Below are positions 7,049 through 8,880 of a DNA stretch of 8,880 nucleotides, piece after piece; position 1 is the stretch's first letter; each line of letters begins with the position of its first letter. A program made the position numbers and the translations under genes. The notes below the pieces were generated by a model that ran no database searches, had not been told where the DNA came from, and saw only the letters and a program-made list of their open reading frames with translations. The stretch lies in assembly GCA_013812695.1 (NCBI GenBank), contig JACCSZ010000146.1, positions 1 to 8,880 on the forward strand, in the 5' to 3' direction. This DNA comes from Gemmatimonadales bacterium. Lineage in GTDB: Bacteria > Gemmatimonadota > Gemmatimonadetes > Gemmatimonadales > GWC2-71-9.

Positions 7049-8167
7049 ATGTCGGACGCATTCCTCAGCTCCGACGACTTCGACGAACAAGCCCATCAAC
7101 TCTACAACGAAGGCCGGTACGATGAAGCGATGATGATGCTCAAGGAAGGCATCATCCTCTACCCACACGCCGTCGAGCTGCACATCGGGAAGGCCTACGC
7201 GCACCTGGCACGGGAGGAGTACGCCTGGGCGAGGGGCGCCTTCGAGCTGGCGCTGGCGCTGGATCCCGATCACGAGGATGGGCTGGCCGGTCTGGGCGAG
7301 ACGCTGCTCAAGCTGGGCGACCGGGCCGGCGCCATGCGCGCCTTCGAGCGCATTCTGCAGCTCGGCTTCCAGGACGACCACGACCTGATGCTGCAGGTGG
7401 GCCGGGCGCTCTTCCGCGAGGCGAGCATCGTGCCGGCGCACCGGTTCTTCGACTTGGCGGCGTCGGCGCATGCCGACTCGCCGGACGCGGCGGCCTGCCT
7501 CGGCTACGCGTCGCACCGGTTGGGGAACGACGCGGGGTCGCTCTACTGGCTCCGGCGCGCCCTCGAGATCGACGCGGGCTACAGCGAGGCGCGCATCTAC
7601 CTGGCCAACCTGCTGTACGATCGCGGCGAAACCGAGGCGGCGCTCCATCAGCTCGAGCGCACGCAACCCGAAGATCACTTCGACGAGCTGGGCATCTGGC
7701 GGCACATCGAGCTCAAGAAGACCATCTACCGGCTCCCGGACGAAGATCCCGAGCTCGCGCCCTGGCTCGTGCGCCTGGGCGAGGTGGCGGGCGAGCCCGA
7801 CGCCATCGACCTGCTGCTCGCCGAAGTGGAAGCGCAGCAGGCCGACGGCGGCGTGCGCGATCCGAACCAGCTCGAGCTATTCGGCACGCTGCTGAGCGAG
7901 CTGCACGCCATGCAGAAGAAGCCCGGCCACGGGGAGGCCCACCTGGTCGTCACCCTCGCCGGCCAGAGCATCCGGGGAAGCTGGGACGAGATCCTGCTGC
8001 AGATGAAGGCCGCCGACCGCGACTGGGCGCACGGGTCGATCGTCGACTTCATGGCCAGCCTCGCGCGGCGGGGACAGGCCGAAACCGGCGTCGTCATCCC
8101 CACCACGGATGCGGAGGCCTTCATTCGCGGCAGCGCCGAAGCGGGCGTGCTGCGGATCGTGCAGTAA
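7049..8167 (+). CDS. Tetratricopeptide repeat protein
   Basis: A 372-residue soluble protein with no signal peptide or membrane segment, so probably cytoplasmic. About six TPR units fill residues 10-230. Clear ones begin at about 12 (AHQLYNEGRYDEAMMMLKEG), 46 (AYAHLAREEYAWARGAFELA), 82 (ETLLKLGDRAGAMRAFERIL) and the segments ending ALEIDAGYSEARIYLA and LYDRGETEAALHQLE. TPRs are protein-interaction scaffolds. The last 140 residues (ending in DAEAFIRGSAEAGVLRIV) belong to no domain I recognise. The stop is followed after 5 nt by the GTG of an M16 peptidase, so the two are probably one operon, and this protein may act with that peptidase. The specific partner is not shown by the sequence. Confidence 0.9.
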   Translation: MSDAFLSSDDFDEQAHQLYNEGRYDEAMMMLKEGIILYPHAVELHIGKAYAHLAREEYAWARGAFELALALDPDHEDGLAGLGETLLKLGDRAGAMRAFERILQLGFQDDHDLMLQVGRALFREASIVPAHRFFDLAASAHADSPDAAACLGYASHRLGNDAGSLYWLRRALEIDAGYSEARIYLANLLYDRGETEAALHQLERTQPEDHFDELGIWRHIELKKTIYRLPDEDPELAPWLVRLGEVAGEPDAIDLLLAEVEAQQADGGVRDPNQLELFGTLLSELHAMQKKPGHGEAHLVVTLAGQSIRGSWDEILLQMKAADRDWAHGSIVDFMASLARRGQAETGVVIPTTDAEAFIRGSAEAGVLRIVQ

Positions 8168-8172
8168 CGGGC

Positions 8173-8880
8173 GTGGCGGACCGGGAAACGGCCGGCGCCC
8201 CGTCGCGCTGGACGGAGGGCGTCCACCGGGACACCCTGAGCAACGGCCTCACGCTGCTCGTGCAGGAGGACCGCTCCGCCCCGGTGGTGGCGGTGGTCAC
8301 CCACGTGAAGGCGGGGTTCTTCGACGAACCCGACCGCTGGGCCGGTATCTCGCACGTCCTCGAGCACATGTTCTTCAAGGGCACGACGCGGCGCGGGGTC
8401 GGCGCGATCGCCCGGGAAACCAAGAGCGCGGGCGGCTATCTCAACGCCAGCACCACGTACGATCACACCTCCTACTTTACCGTGCTTCCCGCCGCCGCCC
8501 TTCCCGAGGCGCTCGACATCCAGGCGGACGCGCTCCGCCACTCGATCATCGACGCCGAGGAGCTGGCGCGCGAGCTCCAAGTCATCATCCAAGAAGCCAA
8601 GCGCAAGTTGGATACCCCCTCGGCGGTAGCGTACGAGACGCTGCACGAGGTGATGTACGACCGTCATCGCATCCGGCGCTGGCGGATCGGCCACGAGGCG
8701 CAGCTCGTGGCGTTCACCCGGGCCGACGTGGACGGCTACTACGCCTCGCGCTACGTGCCCGAGCGGACGATCGTCTCGATCGTCGGCGCGGTAGATCCCG
8801 GACGGGCGCTCGCGCTCGCGCGCGCGGCGTACGGCGACTGGCCCGCGGCGCCGGGCGCGGTGGACCCGTCGCCCGAGGAG
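8173..8880 (+). CDS. M16-family zinc metallopeptidase, N-terminal part (runs off the right edge)
   Basis: The frame from GTG at 8173 stays open to the end of the window, 236 codons. It carries the inverted zinc motif HVLEH at residues 61-65 (H61, E64 catalytic, H65) and the third metal ligand E141 in VIIQEAKRK, 76 residues after H65, as expected for the M16 (insulysin/processing peptidase) family. The GGYLNASTTYDHTSYF stretch (87-102) is the usual active-site strand region. Family members are about 420-450 residues (single unit) or 900 (double unit), so at least half is missing. No signal peptide is evident at this start. It lies 5 nt after the TPR gene. PqqF/PqqG proteases of PQQ synthesis belong to the same family, but so do many general peptidases. 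Confidence 0.93.
   Translation, partial: MADRETAGAPSRWTEGVHRDTLSNGLTLLVQEDRSAPVVAVVTHVKAGFFDEPDRWAGISHVLEHMFFKGTTRRGVGAIARETKSAGGYLNASTTYDHTSYFTVLPAAALPEALDIQADALRHSIIDAEELARELQVIIQEAKRKLDTPSAVAYETLHEVMYDRHRIRRWRIGHEAQLVAFTRADVDGYYASRYVPERTIVSIVGAVDPGRALALARAAYGDWPAAPGAVDPSPEE

Overview
This is a GC-rich bacterial window that is almost fully coding. Its core is a complete pyrroloquinoline quinone (PQQ) biosynthesis operon, pqqA-B-C-D-E, on the minus strand. An ABC-transporter ATPase gene follows pqqE but is visibly broken at the left window edge. Upstream of pqqA lies a minus-strand two-component pair, a membrane histidine kinase and an NtrC-type sigma-54 response regulator. A 173-bp divergent intergenic region separates the kinase from a plus-strand pair: a TPR protein and an M16 zinc metallopeptidase that runs off the right edge. 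High GC, the TPR/M16 pair, and the interspersed 'TCATCCTGAGCGAAGCGAAG' palindrome point tentatively to Gemmatimonadota or a similar environmental, metagenome-derived lineage. This is inference from style and memory, not a phylogenetic result.

Layout from right to left along the minus-strand genes: kinase (6875-5400) and regulator (5403-3952) overlap by ATGA and form one unit. The regulator ends inside a 29-bp-arm palindromic repeat (3867-3961), which supplies its stop codon. Next comes a roughly 245-bp non-coding leader with two small hairpins and a strong ribosome binding site. It is followed by the 24-residue precursor gene pqqA (3621-3547), a GAAA-capped terminator/attenuator hairpin (3532-3495), pqqB (3477-2569), pqqC (2560-1808), pqqD (1811-1542), pqqE (1545-454) and the ABC ATPase (423 to the edge). 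The C/D and D/E junctions are ATGA overlaps, and the B-C gap is 8 nt.

How the genes work together: PqqD presents the PqqA peptide to the radical-SAM enzyme PqqE, which cross-links Glu16 and Tyr20. A protease excises the linked residues, PqqB acts on the intermediate, and PqqC performs the final ring closure and oxidation to PQQ. No pqqF lies in the operon. The nearby M16 peptidase is in the right superfamily but sits in another, oppositely oriented transcription unit with a TPR protein, so its link to PQQ is only a possibility.

Points most worth a second look: (1) a perfect 48-bp direct repeat (1-48 and 362-409) that splices the 5' end of the ABC gene out of frame onto its own middle, either a real rearrangement or an assembly artefact; (2) the hairpin between pqqA and pqqB, which fits differential expression of precursor and enzymes; (3) the palindromic element that has landed on the 3' end of the regulator gene. 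I see a well-formed known pathway with unusual junctions, not a clearly new system.
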